A DNA stretch of 64,000 nucleotides from Neobacillus rhizophilus (GTDB taxonomy: Bacteria > Bacillota > Bacilli > Bacillales > Cytobacillaceae). Made by a program: the position numbers and the translations under genes. Location of the stretch: NCBI RefSeq assembly GCF_018343535.1, contig NZ_JAGYPF010000003.1, positions 794,580 to 858,579 on the forward strand, written 5' to 3'. The notes under the pieces are model-generated. The model had not been told where the DNA came from, did no database searches, and worked only from the letters and a program-made list of their open reading frames with translations. Shown piece by piece: positions 1 through 9,024 of this stretch. Numbering within the stretch: position 1 is the stretch's first letter; each line of letters opens with the position of its first letter.

Positions 1-867
1 ATCTATAAACCGGAAGGATCTTCAAAACCGGGCGTAAACATCCCCATCCATTTTCAAAATAAAACGATTGGGGTCATTGGCATAAGCGGTGATCCGCGGA
101 TTGTCGCACCTTTTGCAGAACTGGTCCGTGTAACAGCAGAGCTATTAATCGACCAGGAATTTTTATTCAAAGAAAAAAGAATAAAGGAACAAATGATGGA
201 GGAATTTCTGTATCATTGGGTGTTTCGGAATAATGAGTATGATACAGCCTTTTTCAATAATGCAGAGGCGATTGGGGTTAACCTGAAATTGATTAGAAAA
301 GCTGTCATCTTAAAAGGGAAATTACGTAAACAGCCATCTTTATTTGCTCAGGAATTTACTTTCAAACTTAATCAAGAAAGCCAACTATTTATCGTTCCAG
401 ATACCAGTGATATTGTCTATCGGTTAGAGCCCCTTATTTCCCAAGACTCAAAAGTAGGAATCGGGGATCGTCATGAAATTCTGGCGAAGTCCGTTCAGGA
501 AGCCAAAAGAGCGATTGAAATATCCGAAAATTTGAAATTCGCACAGATTATTTGTGATTATCCACAATTAAAATTTATTGATTATTTAACAAATAAAAAT
601 GTAGCTTTTGATGAAATCATTCCTTTTTACGCGCAGCTGGACGAAAATCAAAAAGGACAGGAGTTATTAGAAACCCTTCTTTGCTTTATTGAAAACAGCG
701 GCGATATGAATGCCATATCGTATAAGCTCCATATTCACCGGAACAGCTTAGCCTACCGGCTTCAAAGAATTGAAATCCTTACTAACAAAAACCCAAAAAA
801 ATTCATTGATTTATTTCAGCTCTTTACCGGATATGTGCTATATAAAATGAAGCATTCCTCATCATGA
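1..867 (+). CDS. CdaR/PucR-type sugar-diacid regulator, C-terminal part (start outside window)
   Basis: The reading frame is open from the first base, so the gene begins upstream; an in-frame ATG at 193 is internal. The first ~50 residues (IGVIGISGDPRIVAPFAELV) match the end of the diacid-recognition domain of CdaR-type proteins. The last ~60 residues, including the stretch HIHRNSLAYRLQRIE, are the HTH_30 DNA-binding domain typical of PucR/CdaR proteins. Family members activate genes for uptake and use of glycerate, glucarate or galactarate. The target genes are not in the window, so the ligand cannot be named. A strong terminator follows the stop codon. Family assignment is firm; the specific role is inferred. 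Confidence 0.88.
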   Translation: MYKPEGSSKPGVNIPIHFQNKTIGVIGISGDPRIVAPFAELVRVTAELLIDQEFLFKEKRIKEQMMEEFLYHWVFRNNEYDTAFFNNAEAIGVNLKLIRKAVILKGKLRKQPSLFAQEFTFKLNQESQLFIVPDTSDIVYRLEPLISQDSKVGIGDRHEILAKSVQEAKRAIEISENLKFAQIICDYPQLKFIDYLTNKNVAFDEIIPFYAQLDENQKGQELLETLLCFIENSGDMNAISYKLHIHRNSLAYRLQRIEILTNKNPKKFIDLFQLFTGYVLYKMKHSSS

Positions 868-869
868 TA

Positions 870-906
870 TACAGCCTTCACGTACGAACGTGAAGGCTGT
901 ATTTCT
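870..906 (+). terminator. Rho-independent terminator of the CdaR-type gene
   Basis: A perfect 14-bp stem (870-883 with 888-901) closes on a 4-base loop ACGA and is followed by a T-rich run. It starts three bases after the stop codon. Confidence 0.9.
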
Positions 907-1023
907 TTTCCTCCCCCGCCTTTATACTTGTTCTTTATTATAAAAAATCGCAATCTGAAAGCAGCAAAAAGTAAAAGTGATTTCTCTTAAAATAATTAAG
1001 AGTTAAGAGGAGCATTTTTAGAC

Positions 1024-1110
1024 ATGGACTTAAAACAAATAAAATATATCCTTAAAATTGCGGAAGAAAATAATATCACGAGGTCAGCAAAATTAGGATA
1101 TATTCATTAA
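1024..1110 (+). pseudogene. LysR-type regulator, N-terminal remnant
   Basis: A 28-codon frame reads MDLKQIKYILKIAEENNITR and then stops. This is the classic start of a LysR-type regulator, the first helices of the winged HTH, preceded by a GAGG-like ribosome binding site. The recognition helix and the whole effector domain are absent, and nothing matching them follows. I read it as a decayed or deleted gene rather than a functional peptide. Confidence 0.6.
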
Positions 1111-1172
1111 TCCTAGTATTAATTGTTCTGTTTGAAACAGAATAACTAACAATTAATAGGAGGTGCTTTCTA

Positions 1173-1328
1173 ATGAAACAGGATGAGAAAAGCTTTTCTT
1201 CGAAAACCCAAAATACAGTTTCAGTGAATGATCTTTATGAGGAAGCAAAAAGAAAAAACATTATGGATTGGGGAGAAATAGATACAGCAGAAAGCGTACT
1301 TAAAAAGAGCAATAAAAGCCCTGAATAA
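1173..1328 (+). CDS. Small hydrophilic protein, 51 aa, unknown function
   Basis: An ATG sits 8 bases after a strong TAGGAGGTG ribosome binding site, and the frame runs 51 codons. The product is charged, with no membrane segment or signal peptide; the stretch VNDLYEEAKRKNIMDWGEID looks like a helical core. The stop codon lies inside a compact terminator hairpin, a typical design for a short single-gene transcript. I do not recognise the family. The site, the spacing and the terminator together support a real gene; function is unknown. Confidence 0.6.
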   Translation: MKQDEKSFSSKTQNTVSVNDLYEEAKRKNIMDWGEIDTAESVLKKSNKSPE

Positions 1329-1338
1329 GGGCTTTTTC
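1317..1338 (+). terminator. Terminator overlapping the stop of the 51-aa gene
   Basis: AGCCCT pairs with AGGGCT across a short loop and is followed by TTTTT. The stop codon TAA is within the hairpin. Confidence 0.8.
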
Positions 1339-1405
1339 ATATAGTTTGTTCAGTATTGTTATACGTGTACTTTAAAGGGGGGAATGGTAATGGAGATTAT
1401 TAACA

Positions 1406-1434
1406 AGTGTGCCCTGTCCCCACCCGAATAGTTG
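1406..1434. repeat. Half-copy of the AGTG-CCTGTC-CACCCGAATA intergenic repeat
   Basis: The left arm resembles the palindromic repeats at 19493, 31151, 38837 and 53649, but the complementary right arm is missing. Just downstream (about 1449-1466) is AAGAACCATCCCTCTG, related to the second repeat family seen at 58530, 59501 and 62597. Confidence 0.55.
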
Positions 1435-1469
1435 AGAAATAATAAAAGCGCAAGAACCATCCCTCTGCT

Positions 1470-2060
1470 TTACTTAAATATCCTCTCGCTGATCATTTGG
1501 AGGAAGCTAGCCCACTTTTCCTGAAATTCGGGACTTTCTGGCGTCAGTCCGGTAATCATTTCCGTAACGTTACTGTAGAGAACAGGATAGATCGTTAGAC
1601 TGGAAATCATCAAGGTGATGAAGGCGGGGTCCAACTCTTTCGGAACCAGCCCCATCTCTTGCTTCGCCCTCATATCCTCTACATATGACTGCAGAACTTT
1701 TCTTCTACTTTCCGTTCCGTTGCTGTTTTCCGGGATACTCTCAACTGCCTCCCAAGCTGTGAATTTCAGGAATTCCATTAAATGCTCGATGTTCACCTTG
1801 TATCGAAATTCTGCCACGTTCACTGGATTTGCGGGCAGGATAAGGTTGCCTGTTGGTACAGATGCTGCAAAGTCAGCGATTGTTTCGTTAATAAGCTCTT
1901 CTTTTCCTTTAAAATAATGATAAATTAATTGTTTATTTACCTTGGCACGCTTCGCTATTGACTCAATTCTCGCCCCGTTATAACCTTTTTCAAAAAATTC
2001 CTCTTTCGCAGCGTCGAGTATTTTTCTGCGTGTCCGTTCCGCATTCCGTATTTCTCCCAC
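1470..2060 (-). CDS. TetR/AcrR family transcriptional repressor
   Basis: The N-terminal region carries a canonical TetR helix-turn-helix (RIESIAKRAKVNKQLIYHYF, about residues 30-50), followed by an all-helical ligand-binding domain; the full length of about 196 residues is normal for the family. A GTG three codons upstream (2069) is possible, but the AAAGGTG site is spaced 6 bases from the GTG at 2060, which I prefer. The gene stands alone on the minus strand, so its target is not evident; autoregulation or control of the divergent VOC gene at 2308 is possible. The effector is unknown. Confidence 0.9.
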   Translation of the reverse strand: MGEIRNAERTRRKILDAAKEEFFEKGYNGARIESIAKRAKVNKQLIYHYFKGKEELINETIADFAASVPTGNLILPANPVNVAEFRYKVNIEHLMEFLKFTAWEAVESIPENSNGTESRRKVLQSYVEDMRAKQEMGLVPKELDPAFITLMISSLTIYPVLYSNVTEMITGLTPESPEFQEKWASFLQMISERIFK

Positions 2061-2307
2061 TGTTATCACCTTTCTGCCTATCTATTCGTTTTAATCGTAT
2101 TCATTCGTTTACTGGAAGTCAAACTTAATTTACCTTATTTAAAGTTTAACTTGATAAATGTAAAATTATAATTTATTATAGGAATTGTAATGTTTTTGGG
2201 AAAATCAGGTAATGCTACAGGTGAGAATTTGTGAACACTAGACAACATCCATGGCAATTTACAACAAAAAGTAAAACCATTAAAAAAAAGGAAGGAAGTT
2301 GGATTGT

Positions 2308-2718
2308 ATGGGAGTTCAAAACATTTTTGTGAATTTGCCAGTTAAAAACCTGGAAAAAACAATGGAGTTTTTTTCAAAGGTAGGTTTTGAGTTTAATCCC
2401 CAGTTCACCAATGAATCAGCTGCCTGTATGGTAATTAATCAAAATATATATGCCATGCTTTTAGTAGAGGAGTATTTTAAGTCTTTTACAAAAAAAGAAA
2501 TTCCCAATACGGAAAAAAGCTCACAGGCTATTATCGCTTTGTCTGTTGAAAGCAGGCAGGAAGTTGATGAGTTAGCAGAAAAGGCATTGGCAGCCGGCGC
2601 AACGCCTACAAACGATCCGCAGGACCACGGCTTCATGTACTCACGAAGCTTCGCCGACCTTGATGGCCATCTATGGGAAGTATTTTTCATGGAGGCATCA
2701 CATGTAGAAAATAGTTGA
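2308..2718 (+). CDS. VOC (glyoxalase/bleomycin-resistance fold) family protein
   Basis: The 136-residue product has the paired beta-alpha-beta-beta-beta modules of the vicinal oxygen chelate superfamily, opening with VNLPVKNLEKTMEFFSKVGF and ending with DLDGHLWEVFFM. This subgroup is often annotated as glyoxalase-like or extradiol dioxygenase-like, but no specific reaction can be read from the sequence. A TTG nine bases upstream is in frame; the ATG at 2308 is the better start. It is monocistronic, ending at a bidirectional terminator shared with the convergent peptidase gene. Confidence 0.85.
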   Translation: MGVQNIFVNLPVKNLEKTMEFFSKVGFEFNPQFTNESAACMVINQNIYAMLLVEEYFKSFTKKEIPNTEKSSQAIIALSVESRQEVDELAEKALAAGATPTNDPQDHGFMYSRSFADLDGHLWEVFFMEASHVENS

Positions 2719-2766
2719 TTTTCTGAATCAACCTCTCAAAAAATATCAATACTTATAAACCAAAAG

Positions 2767-2798
2767 GCACAATTCCGTAACAAGAATTGTGCTGTTTA
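2767..2798. terminator. Bidirectional terminator between VOC and M20 genes
   Basis: GCACAATTC (2767-2775) pairs with GAATTGTGC (2784-2792), with A/T-rich flanks on both sides. It lies between convergent genes. Confidence 0.8.
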
Positions 2799-2813
2799 TT
2801 TATATATCTATTT

Positions 2814-3962
2814 TTATTTCGATAATCCTAAAATTAACTCTTTATAGATATCGAAGAATGCAAAGTAGTAATCCTTGTAGACATATTCATCTGTTTTGTG
2901 TGCCATTTTTGTTTCGCCTGGACCAAACATCATGAATGGGAAGTTGTCATCTTTACCTCGTAATAAGTTTGATGCATCCGTTACCCCTGGCGAACCTTTA
3001 ACAGCAATTTCCAAATTTAAATGTTTTTTACCGAGTTCTTTAGCCAGGTCAACCATTTTAGACTGTCCTGAAGTGAAAACACTTGGTAATGACATTGTCA
3101 CTTCAACATCAATATTAGAGCCTTCTTTATTGTAAATGCTCGCTGTTGTGTTGAATAAGTCAATCACTTCATCGTTATCAAATTCCGGAATCGTCCGCAC
3201 GTTTATTTCAGCTACTGCTTTTTCTGGAACTGAGTTTACTTGGTTCCCTGCGTTAAAAATCGTTGTACTCATCACCAATTTATCCAGAACTTCATTTTTA
3301 CGATCATCGCCATTCAATTTTTCGTCTAGTTCTAATAGATATTCCATCAATGGATTAATCGCGTTATAACCTTGGTCAGGCATAGAACTGTGTGCTGCTT
3401 CACCAATAGACGTTACACGCAAGTTAAGTGATCCTTTGTGAGAGTAAATAATTGTGTCATGAGAAGGTTCAGCTACCCATAGATAATCGACATCATCCAT
3501 ATACCCTTCTTCGTATAATTTTTTAGATCCTGCGCCGCCGACCTCTTCACCAGTCGTTGCCATAAAACGGACAGTACCATTTTTTAATTCATTATTTTCT
3601 TTGAGTTCAATCATCACTAAAGCAAGATTTACTAAACCTGCTTTCATGTCATTTGTTCCGCGTCCGTATAATTTTCCGTCCCTTTCTGTCAATGTGAACG
3701 GATCTGAAGTCCACTCGCTTTCATCACCAGGAGAAACGACATCCATATGACCAGAAACACCAATGACTGGACTCCCGCTTCCAATTTCAGCCACTAAGTT
3801 AACGCGAGTGTCAGTAACTGGAACAATTTTAGATTCAATACCATATTCAGCAAATAAATCTTTCAAGTAACTTGCCACTTGAATTTCGTTTTCATTAATA
3901 GATTTAATCGCTATAATGTCAGATAAAATCTTTATCTTTTCTTCTTCTGTAAAATGTTTCAT
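2814..3962 (-). CDS. M20 family metallopeptidase (ArgE/DapE/ACY1 type)
   Basis: This 382-residue cytosolic di-zinc hydrolase has all family landmarks: GHMDVV (His72, Asp74), YGRGTNDMKAG (Asp105, bridging metal ligand), TTGEE (Glu139-Glu140, catalytic base) and VAEPS (Glu165). A C-terminal His lies in TKMAHKTDEY. The family cleaves N-acyl or peptide bonds such as N-acetylornithine or succinyl-diaminopimelate. The closest flavour is the Bacillus ArgE/DapE-like group, whose substrate is usually undefined. The start is the ATG at 3962, eight bases after GGAGG; an upstream in-frame TTG overlaps that site. No biosynthetic neighbours indicate a pathway. Confidence 0.9.
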   Translation of the reverse strand: MKHFTEEEKIKILSDIIAIKSINENEIQVASYLKDLFAEYGIESKIVPVTDTRVNLVAEIGSGSPVIGVSGHMDVVSPGDESEWTSDPFTLTERDGKLYGRGTNDMKAGLVNLALVMIELKENNELKNGTVRFMATTGEEVGGAGSKKLYEEGYMDDVDYLWVAEPSHDTIIYSHKGSLNLRVTSIGEAAHSSMPDQGYNAINPLMEYLLELDEKLNGDDRKNEVLDKLVMSTTIFNAGNQVNSVPEKAVAEINVRTIPEFDNDEVIDLFNTTASIYNKEGSNIDVEVTMSLPSVFTSGQSKMVDLAKELGKKHLNLEIAVKGSPGVTDASNLLRGKDDNFPFMMFGPGETKMAHKTDEYVYKDYYFAFFDIYKELILGLSK

Positions 3963-4080
3963 ACTAAATTCCTCCAAAATTTTATCCGTCTATCGTCAAT
4001 AAGAATACAACTGTATTTTACCCAAAAGTCCATTATTCAGTTATCCTCTTAGGACTTTCTGGAACTACTGACACCCCAAG

Positions 4081-4118
4081 AATCTAAAAAAATACTGTAG
4101 ATATTTTTTATCTACAGT
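4081..4118 (-). terminator. Stem-loop with minus-strand U-tract
   Basis: ACTGTAGATA (4094-4103) pairs with TATCTACAGT (4109-4118) over a T5 loop; on the minus strand it is followed by a run of T. It is a second possible terminator downstream of the NlpC/P60 gene. The rest of 3963-4340 shows no gene. Confidence 0.55.
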
Positions 4119-4340
4119 TTCTGATTATTTATAAAGTTCGCTCACTCCACATGTCCAGTGTGTAGGTGACAACACATGGGGTGATTATGGGTTTTTGTAA
4201 AATTTTATTTACCCTACTTTAAAGTTTTTCTAATTTCTCTAAATCAATAAACAAAGTTTGAATACCATATTTTATAAGCTATCTTTCACCTATGATTCAG
4301 CGGTTATGAGTCTCTCATAATGTACGACTGCCACTGGTTA

Positions 4341-4392
4341 AGAAAAAAAGACAGTATGAAAAACAGCTAAGTTACCATTTTTTCATACTGTC
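4341..4392 (-). terminator. Terminator of the LysM/NlpC gene
   Basis: A 14-bp stem (4350-4363 with 4379-4392) is followed on the minus strand by seven or more T residues. It lies 30 bases after the stop codon. Confidence 0.88.
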
Positions 4393-4421
4393 TACTATTA
4401 TAATCATATTACTCTTAAAGT

Positions 4422-5828
4422 TTAGTAAGGAGTTTTTGCACCGAGATATCTAGTCTTCCAATAGGTAGATGTCATATCTGAGATTGTTACACCTGTTGAG
4501 GCTGCGCTGATAAATTTGTTGTTTCCTAAATAGATGCCAACATGGGATGGTCCGAGTTTATAGGTTTGAAAGAAAACAAGATCTCCTACGCTTGGCGAAG
4601 CCACTGGTGTTGTTGCATCCCATTGGGTTGCAGCAGTCCGTGGTAAGGAGATGCCGACTTTATTAAACACATATACAGTAAAGCCACTGCAATCGAAACC
4701 TGCTGGAGTGTTTCCTCCCCATTTATACGGCGAACCAATATATTTCTTAGCCTCTTCGATCACTCCCTGAACGAGAGAAGCTGATGAAGTTGCAGGTTTT
4801 TGAGCTGCTTCAGTAGAAGGTGCTGGCTGTTGAACCGGTGCTGCTGGACTTGAATTCGTTGTTGAGTTTCCAGTTGTTGCTGTTGAACTAGATGTTACCG
4901 GTGCTTTTTCTGTTGTTACTGGTGCACTGGATGTTGCCGGTGCGCTTTCCTGCGCTGCTGGTGTACTGGATGTTACCGGTGCTTTTTCTGTCGTTGCTGG
5001 TGCACTTGGTGTTACCGGTGCTTTTTCTGTAGTTGCTGGTGCACTTGGTGTTACTGGTGCTTTTTCTGTCGTTGCCTGTGCACTGGATGCTGCCGGTGCT
5101 TGTCCGGTTGTTGCACCAGAAGTTACTGCAGAATTCTCTCCAGCTTTGGTATTAGAAGCTCCCTCTGTAGTACCAGTTGCCGGTACACTTGATGTTGTCT
5201 CGGTGCTTTGTGATGATCCTGCATTTGAAGTGGCTTGAGTGCTCGATGTTGATCCAGCACTTGAAGCTGCTGCTATATTTCCAGTTGTAACTGATTCTGA
5301 TTTCGTCACAATGGCGGGATTTTCCACACTGCTAACCTTTAACGTCTGTCCAGCATAAATCGTGTCAGAGGATAACTGGTTTATTGCTTTAAGCTGGGAC
5401 ACCGATAGATTAAAACGGGCTCCGATGACTGAAAGAGAATCACCTTTTTGAACTTTATAAGAAGAATCATTTGAATTTGTTGCTACAATTTTTAATGACT
5501 GTCCAATTCGAATAAAACTTGATGTCATGCCATTCAACCGTTTTAGTTCATCTATGGTTGTACCATTGTCCTTAGCAATTTTCCAAAGACTATCTCCTCG
5601 TTTGACAGTGTATGTAAGTGATAGTTTCTGATTGACATAGATGGTATCACTTGAAAGAGAATTCCATTCTTTTAATTGGTTAATAGATACATGATTGGAA
5701 TTGGCAATTTTCCAAAGGCTGTCACCAGGACGAACCGTATATGCGGGTTCTTGTGCACTTGCTGTGGCTCCAAAAGCAGTTAGAACGAGCCCAGCTGTTG
5801 CAGCTGCTGTTACTAGATTTTTCTTCAC
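4422..5828 (-). CDS. Secreted peptidoglycan DL-endopeptidase with three LysM domains and NlpC/P60 domain
   Basis: The product has a Sec signal peptide ([20 protein letters not shown], cut after ASA) and three LysM peptidoglycan-binding repeats at about residues 28-72, 73-118 and 123-168. A long Ala/Thr/Pro/Ser linker with repeated TEKAPVT units follows, then a C-terminal NlpC/P60 domain. The catalytic Cys is Cys380 (FDCSG) and the His is His429 (SHVGIY); the third, usually polar, position appears to be Ser441. This architecture matches LytE/LytF/CwlS-type D-gamma-glutamyl-meso-DAP endopeptidases that cleave stem peptides during cell separation and growth. The start is GTG, seven bases after AGGAAG. 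It is a single-gene unit. Confidence 0.92.
   Translation of the reverse strand: MKKNLVTAAATAGLVLTAFGATASAQEPAYTVRPGDSLWKIANSNHVSINQLKEWNSLSSDTIYVNQKLSLTYTVKRGDSLWKIAKDNGTTIDELKRLNGMTSSFIRIGQSLKIVATNSNDSSYKVQKGDSLSVIGARFNLSVSQLKAINQLSSDTIYAGQTLKVSSVENPAIVTKSESVTTGNIAAASSAGSTSSTQATSNAGSSQSTETTSSVPATGTTEGASNTKAGENSAVTSGATTGQAPAASSAQATTEKAPVTPSAPATTEKAPVTPSAPATTEKAPVTSSTPAAQESAPATSSAPVTTEKAPVTSSSTATTGNSTTNSSPAAPVQQPAPSTEAAQKPATSSASLVQGVIEEAKKYIGSPYKWGGNTPAGFDCSGFTVYVFNKVGISLPRTAATQWDATTPVASPSVGDLVFFQTYKLGPSHVGIYLGNNKFISAASTGVTISDMTSTYWKTRYLGAKTPY
4890..5110 (-). repeat. In-gene tandem repeat encoding the Ala/Thr/Pro linker
   Basis: About five near-identical units of roughly 40 bases encode variations of [13 protein letters not shown]. 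The copies are similar at DNA level, including synonymous positions, which suggests recent slippage or recombination and a length that varies between strains. Confidence 0.8.
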
Positions 5829-6389
5829 TGTTTTACTTCCTACCTTTCATTATTTTGCTCCAATAAGACATAATAATGAAATAACCAACAAAAAAACATC
5901 CACCAAAAGTGGTAGTCCGTTGTTAATCTACTAATATGAATACAGAATTGGTAGAATCTATACTTTTTATTACAAATAGTATATTAATAACTATGCAGGA
6001 TGAATAATGAAATCGAGGAAATTCTATGTTCATACCCCGCTTTACGTAATATAATTGTAATCATTTTGTAATATTTAATTATATGACAAAGTGTGACAAC
6101 AACCATTTTCATCAAAGTCAGCCAGTTCTTCCTAGGAAGGGATGACCGGTCTGGAATGCTCTGGTTTTTACCAAATTTAACCTTTCTACTCCTCTGATCA
6201 ACATGACATCTTGAAACAATCATCGTTATTATATTTATGATTGGATGCCTAATGATCCTCCTTTGATTGGACGTATTCACTACCAAAAGGTACTACATCG
6301 TATCTTTTAGTCCAAGTTTCTGCTAGTTTTACACGGTAAATATTCACAAAAAGTGAGAGCCATTAAATGACTCTCACCAAAGGTTATTA
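5829..6389. other. Long non-coding leader or intergenic region, nothing assigned
   Basis: This 560-base stretch upstream of the cell-wall hydrolase holds no credible gene; a 100-codon minus-strand frame (5984-6286) has no ribosome binding site or protein-like composition. A self-complementary CTTCCTAGGAAG lies near 6127-6140. Cell-wall hydrolase genes in Bacillus can carry c-di-AMP riboswitch leaders, but I could not find that consensus here. Confidence 0.4.
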
Positions 6390-6827
6390 TTAATTTTGTA
6401 TGCTCTCAATCCCAACCATCTTCTCCCGTATTTCTTGAGGAATGGGATGGGTCTTTAATTTCCCCTCAAAGGTTGCCCAAGCTCTAATTTCATAACCTTC
6501 CGCAACTATATGATCATTTTTATAAAAAAGGTGGCTAATTTTAAAGACTTTATTAAACAATTCTAGGACTGAACTAACGACCTCAACACAATCTTCAAAA
6601 AAGAGCGGAGAATGTATGTTACATTTCGATTCAAGCAATGGTACACCAATATTCTGTTGCGAAAAAAGCTTCGATGAAGGCACCCCGATGGCTCCTAAAT
6701 ATTCATGTGTTGCTTCATCCATCCATTTATGATAATTGGGATAATAAACAATTCCTCCCATATCGGTGTCACCCAGCCTTACCTTCAACTTATATCTTGA
6801 TATCGTACCTTTACCTGCTGCATTCAT
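6390..6827 (-). CDS. Hotdog-fold acyl-CoA thioesterase, YbgC/4-hydroxybenzoyl-CoA type
   Basis: The 145-residue product carries the signature RLGDTDMGGIVYYPNYHKWMDEA (written here as RLGDTD..G.VYYPNY), the active-site loop of 4HBT/YbgC thioesterases, where the Asp of the DTD-GG segment is catalytic. It hydrolyses an acyl-CoA or aroyl-CoA in the cytosol. It is the last gene of the leftward unit with the extradiol dioxygenase and the monooxygenase, 52 bases after the dioxygenase stop. It probably releases CoA from an aromatic or side-chain thioester in the same pathway. The start has AGGAG nine bases upstream. Confidence 0.88.
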   Translation of the reverse strand: MNAAGKGTISRYKLKVRLGDTDMGGIVYYPNYHKWMDEATHEYLGAIGVPSSKLFSQQNIGVPLLESKCNIHSPLFFEDCVEVVSSVLELFNKVFKISHLFYKNDHIVAEGYEIRAWATFEGKLKTHPIPQEIREKMVGIESIQN

Positions 6828-6879
6828 AAAACTTAACTCCTACTTTCTACATCATCTTGGCTCACTTCTTTTTTACTCA

Positions 6880-7839
6880 TTACCCTTTTATGGTTGATCT
6901 ATTAGCCTGTGAGGTATTTTCTCCCCAATAAGTTAGAGCGATTTTATCTTCTAAAGTCCATTTAATTGGTTCCCAATCTGGCTCGAAAATCAAATAACCA
7001 TTTGAAAATAACTCTATTCTTAATCCGCTTCCAGGATCAATGACATATAGGTAAATGGCTTGGGAAATTCCGTGTTTACCAGGACCAACAAATTCTACTT
7101 CATGCTCTGATAAAATATCTGCCGCTCGCAGCATATCTTGAGCATTATCTAACCAAAAGGCCAAATGATGCATCTGATGAGTAGTTGGTGCATTTGGATC
7201 CTTCATAACAGCAAGGTCATGGACTAAATTCGTCACACTCATCCAAGCCCCTAACTGCTTGTCATCTGAATCAACCAAATATTCCCGAAGTTTAAAACCT
7301 AGGGTATTAGTAATAAAATTTGATACCGGCTCCAACTCAGCATTGGTAGCAATATTGACATGGTCAATTCTTCGCGCTGATATCCCTTTTGCCCAAGCTT
7401 TATGACTCTGGTTTTTTAAGAGCGTTTTGTTTTTTCCTTCCCCTTTAGGTTTCTCCATATCATAATAGATTTCAAATTTATGGCCCGATGGCAACTGAAA
7501 ACGAATCGCTCTGCCTTGCCCTTTTTCGACACCACTTTCAATCCAATCTACATTCGTCCCTTTTTCTTCTAAAAGTGATGCAAATTGTTCTAAATCATCT
7601 CTTCTTTTCGCTTTCCAACCGATATGATCGATATAAGAAGTATCACCCGAGCGAATGGATAAACTATGATGTTCGAAATCTCCCCAGCCTCGTAGATAAT
7701 GGGTCCCATCCTCTACTGCAGTTTCTTCCAAACCAAGAATCTCTTTAAAAAACCACAATGATTTTTCTATATTCGCAGAAACTAATGCAACATGGCCCAG
7801 TTTTGCAATTTCTGGTGCATATATAAAGTTAGTCATCAT
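6880..7839 (-). CDS. Extradiol ring-cleavage dioxygenase (catechol 2,3-dioxygenase family)
   Basis: This two-VOC-domain, type I extradiol dioxygenase (319 aa, typical length about 300) opens the ring of a catechol next to the two hydroxyls using Fe(II) and O2. The N-terminal module spans about residues 10-130 and the catalytic module 155-290. Predicted iron ligands are His160 (RIDHVNI), His224 or His225 (MHHLAFWLD) and Glu276 (GLRIELFSNGY). It lies 12 bases after the monooxygenase that would make its catechol. The ring-cleaved acid would go to the alpha/beta hydrolase at 14157, on the other operon. Two tandem ATGs follow GGAGG, so the start is uncertain by one codon. Confidence 0.92.
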   Translation of the reverse strand: MMTNFIYAPEIAKLGHVALVSANIEKSLWFFKEILGLEETAVEDGTHYLRGWGDFEHHSLSIRSGDTSYIDHIGWKAKRRDDLEQFASLLEEKGTNVDWIESGVEKGQGRAIRFQLPSGHKFEIYYDMEKPKGEGKNKTLLKNQSHKAWAKGISARRIDHVNIATNAELEPVSNFITNTLGFKLREYLVDSDDKQLGAWMSVTNLVHDLAVMKDPNAPTTHQMHHLAFWLDNAQDMLRAADILSEHEVEFVGPGKHGISQAIYLYVIDPGSGLRIELFSNGYLIFEPDWEPIKWTLEDKIALTYWGENTSQANRSTIKG

Positions 7840-7851
7840 ACTTCTCCTCCC

Positions 7852-9024
7852 TTACCCTCGAACACCGCTATTGTATCCAAATAATTTTTTCCCTAAAGCA
7901 TCCACCGCATCTTCATATAATGAAGTTACATGAGTACCAATGGCCAATAAGTCTCTAACAATCATTTCCAAAGGATGCCCTTTGATCAACGCACTAGCTC
8001 CAAGCGTTAATAACGCTTTTTGAGCGATATCGATACAAGATTGAATGATACTAGCTCGGATGGCTTTATACTCACTTGGGTCATATTTATAGCCGGTATC
8101 CTCTTCCAACATCTCTATATAGGTTCTCATTAACCCTTTGGCTGCTTGAAGTTTCATCATCATTTCCGCAATTACTCTTTGGCTTCTTGGAGATGCTTTT
8201 TCTGACTCCCCGGAGATTCGAACTCTTTTTTCCGTTCCTTTCTTAAATTCATCTATTGCTCTTTCGGCCCCACCTATCGCCATTGCTGGGAATCCAATAT
8301 AAAAGGCAGGCAAAAAATGTACATTATAATATAAATAGTCGTTATCAAAAGGACCTTCTAATGGTTGGCTTTTCTTTTGTATATCTTGAATCTTGAATGT
8401 TAAATCCTCAGGTATAAATAAGTCCTCAATTACTAATGTATGGCTTCCAGACCCTCTTAACCCAAGGGATTCCCAATTTTCAACTATTTTTACGTCGGAC
8501 GTATCAATCACTAAAACAATTTGTTCTGTCATTTCTTGGTCTTTCACCACTGCACCAACAGCACACCACTTACTATGTTTAATCCCACTGACATAATTGT
8601 AAGTTCCATTTAAGATAAATCCACCATCAACTCTTTTTGCCGATCCAATGGGAGCCAGAATATCGGCTAATAAACCACTATCCTGATAAATTTCATCCCT
8701 GCGGTGTTTCGGCAGATAGGCGACCCAGCAATTATGAAGCGAATAAAAATAGGTCAGCCATGCCGCTGACAGATTATAGAAACCAACCGTTTTTACCATA
8801 TCGGTAAAGGTGGTAAAATCAATTTGTTCACCGCCATATTCCTTTGGAATAATTAATTTATTGATCCCTTCTTTTTTAATTAAACGAATAACATTTTCGG
8901 AAATGGAATTCTCTTTATCTGCTGTTATTTTTTCTAATTCTGCCAACATCCCAATTTTTTTCGCACTTTCCATTAAACTTTCATAAACGTAATTTTGTAC
9001 TGATGAAACAGCCAATTCCTTCAC
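7852..9024 (-). CDS. Group D flavin-dependent monooxygenase, oxygenase component (HsaA/HpaB-C2-like, acyl-CoA dehydrogenase fold)
   Basis: The 390-residue product has the acyl-CoA dehydrogenase fold: an N-terminal helical domain (LIIPKEYGG), a central beta domain and a C-terminal four-helix bundle. It lacks the usual dehydrogenase catalytic signature. The stretch GLRGSGSHTLVIEDLFIPED is typical of HsaA, HpaH-C2 and related two-component phenol hydroxylases. Being first in a unit with an extradiol dioxygenase, it is inferred to ortho-hydroxylate a phenol to a catechol with reduced flavin. No flavin reductase gene is nearby, so the partner must be elsewhere. An acyl-CoA dehydrogenase role cannot be excluded. 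Confidence 0.82.
   Translation of the reverse strand: MKELAVSSVQNYVYESLMESAKKIGMLAELEKITADKENSISENVIRLIKKEGINKLIIPKEYGGEQIDFTTFTDMVKTVGFYNLSAAWLTYFYSLHNCWVAYLPKHRRDEIYQDSGLLADILAPIGSAKRVDGGFILNGTYNYVSGIKHSKWCAVGAVVKDQEMTEQIVLVIDTSDVKIVENWESLGLRGSGSHTLVIEDLFIPEDLTFKIQDIQKKSQPLEGPFDNDYLYYNVHFLPAFYIGFPAMAIGGAERAIDEFKKGTEKRVRISGESEKASPRSQRVIAEMMMKLQAAKGLMRTYIEMLEEDTGYKYDPSEYKAIRASIIQSCIDIAQKALLTLGASALIKGHPLEMIVRDLLAIGTHVTSLYEDAVDALGKKLFGYNSGVRG

Noticed and set aside
4890..5110. CRISPR-like array in the repetitive stretch
   Set aside because: The repeats are in frame within the LysM/NlpC gene and encode its linker. There are no unique spacers between constant repeats and no cas genes.
5984..6286. 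100-codon minus-strand frame upstream of the NlpC/P60 gene
   Set aside because: No ribosome binding site, an irregular basic and hydrophobic composition, and no recognisable motif. I treat the region as untranslated.
5829..6389. Possible c-di-AMP (ydaO-type) riboswitch in front of the cell-wall hydrolase
   Set aside because: Considered because such leaders precede hydrolase genes, but the conserved segments of that riboswitch could not be found on the minus strand.
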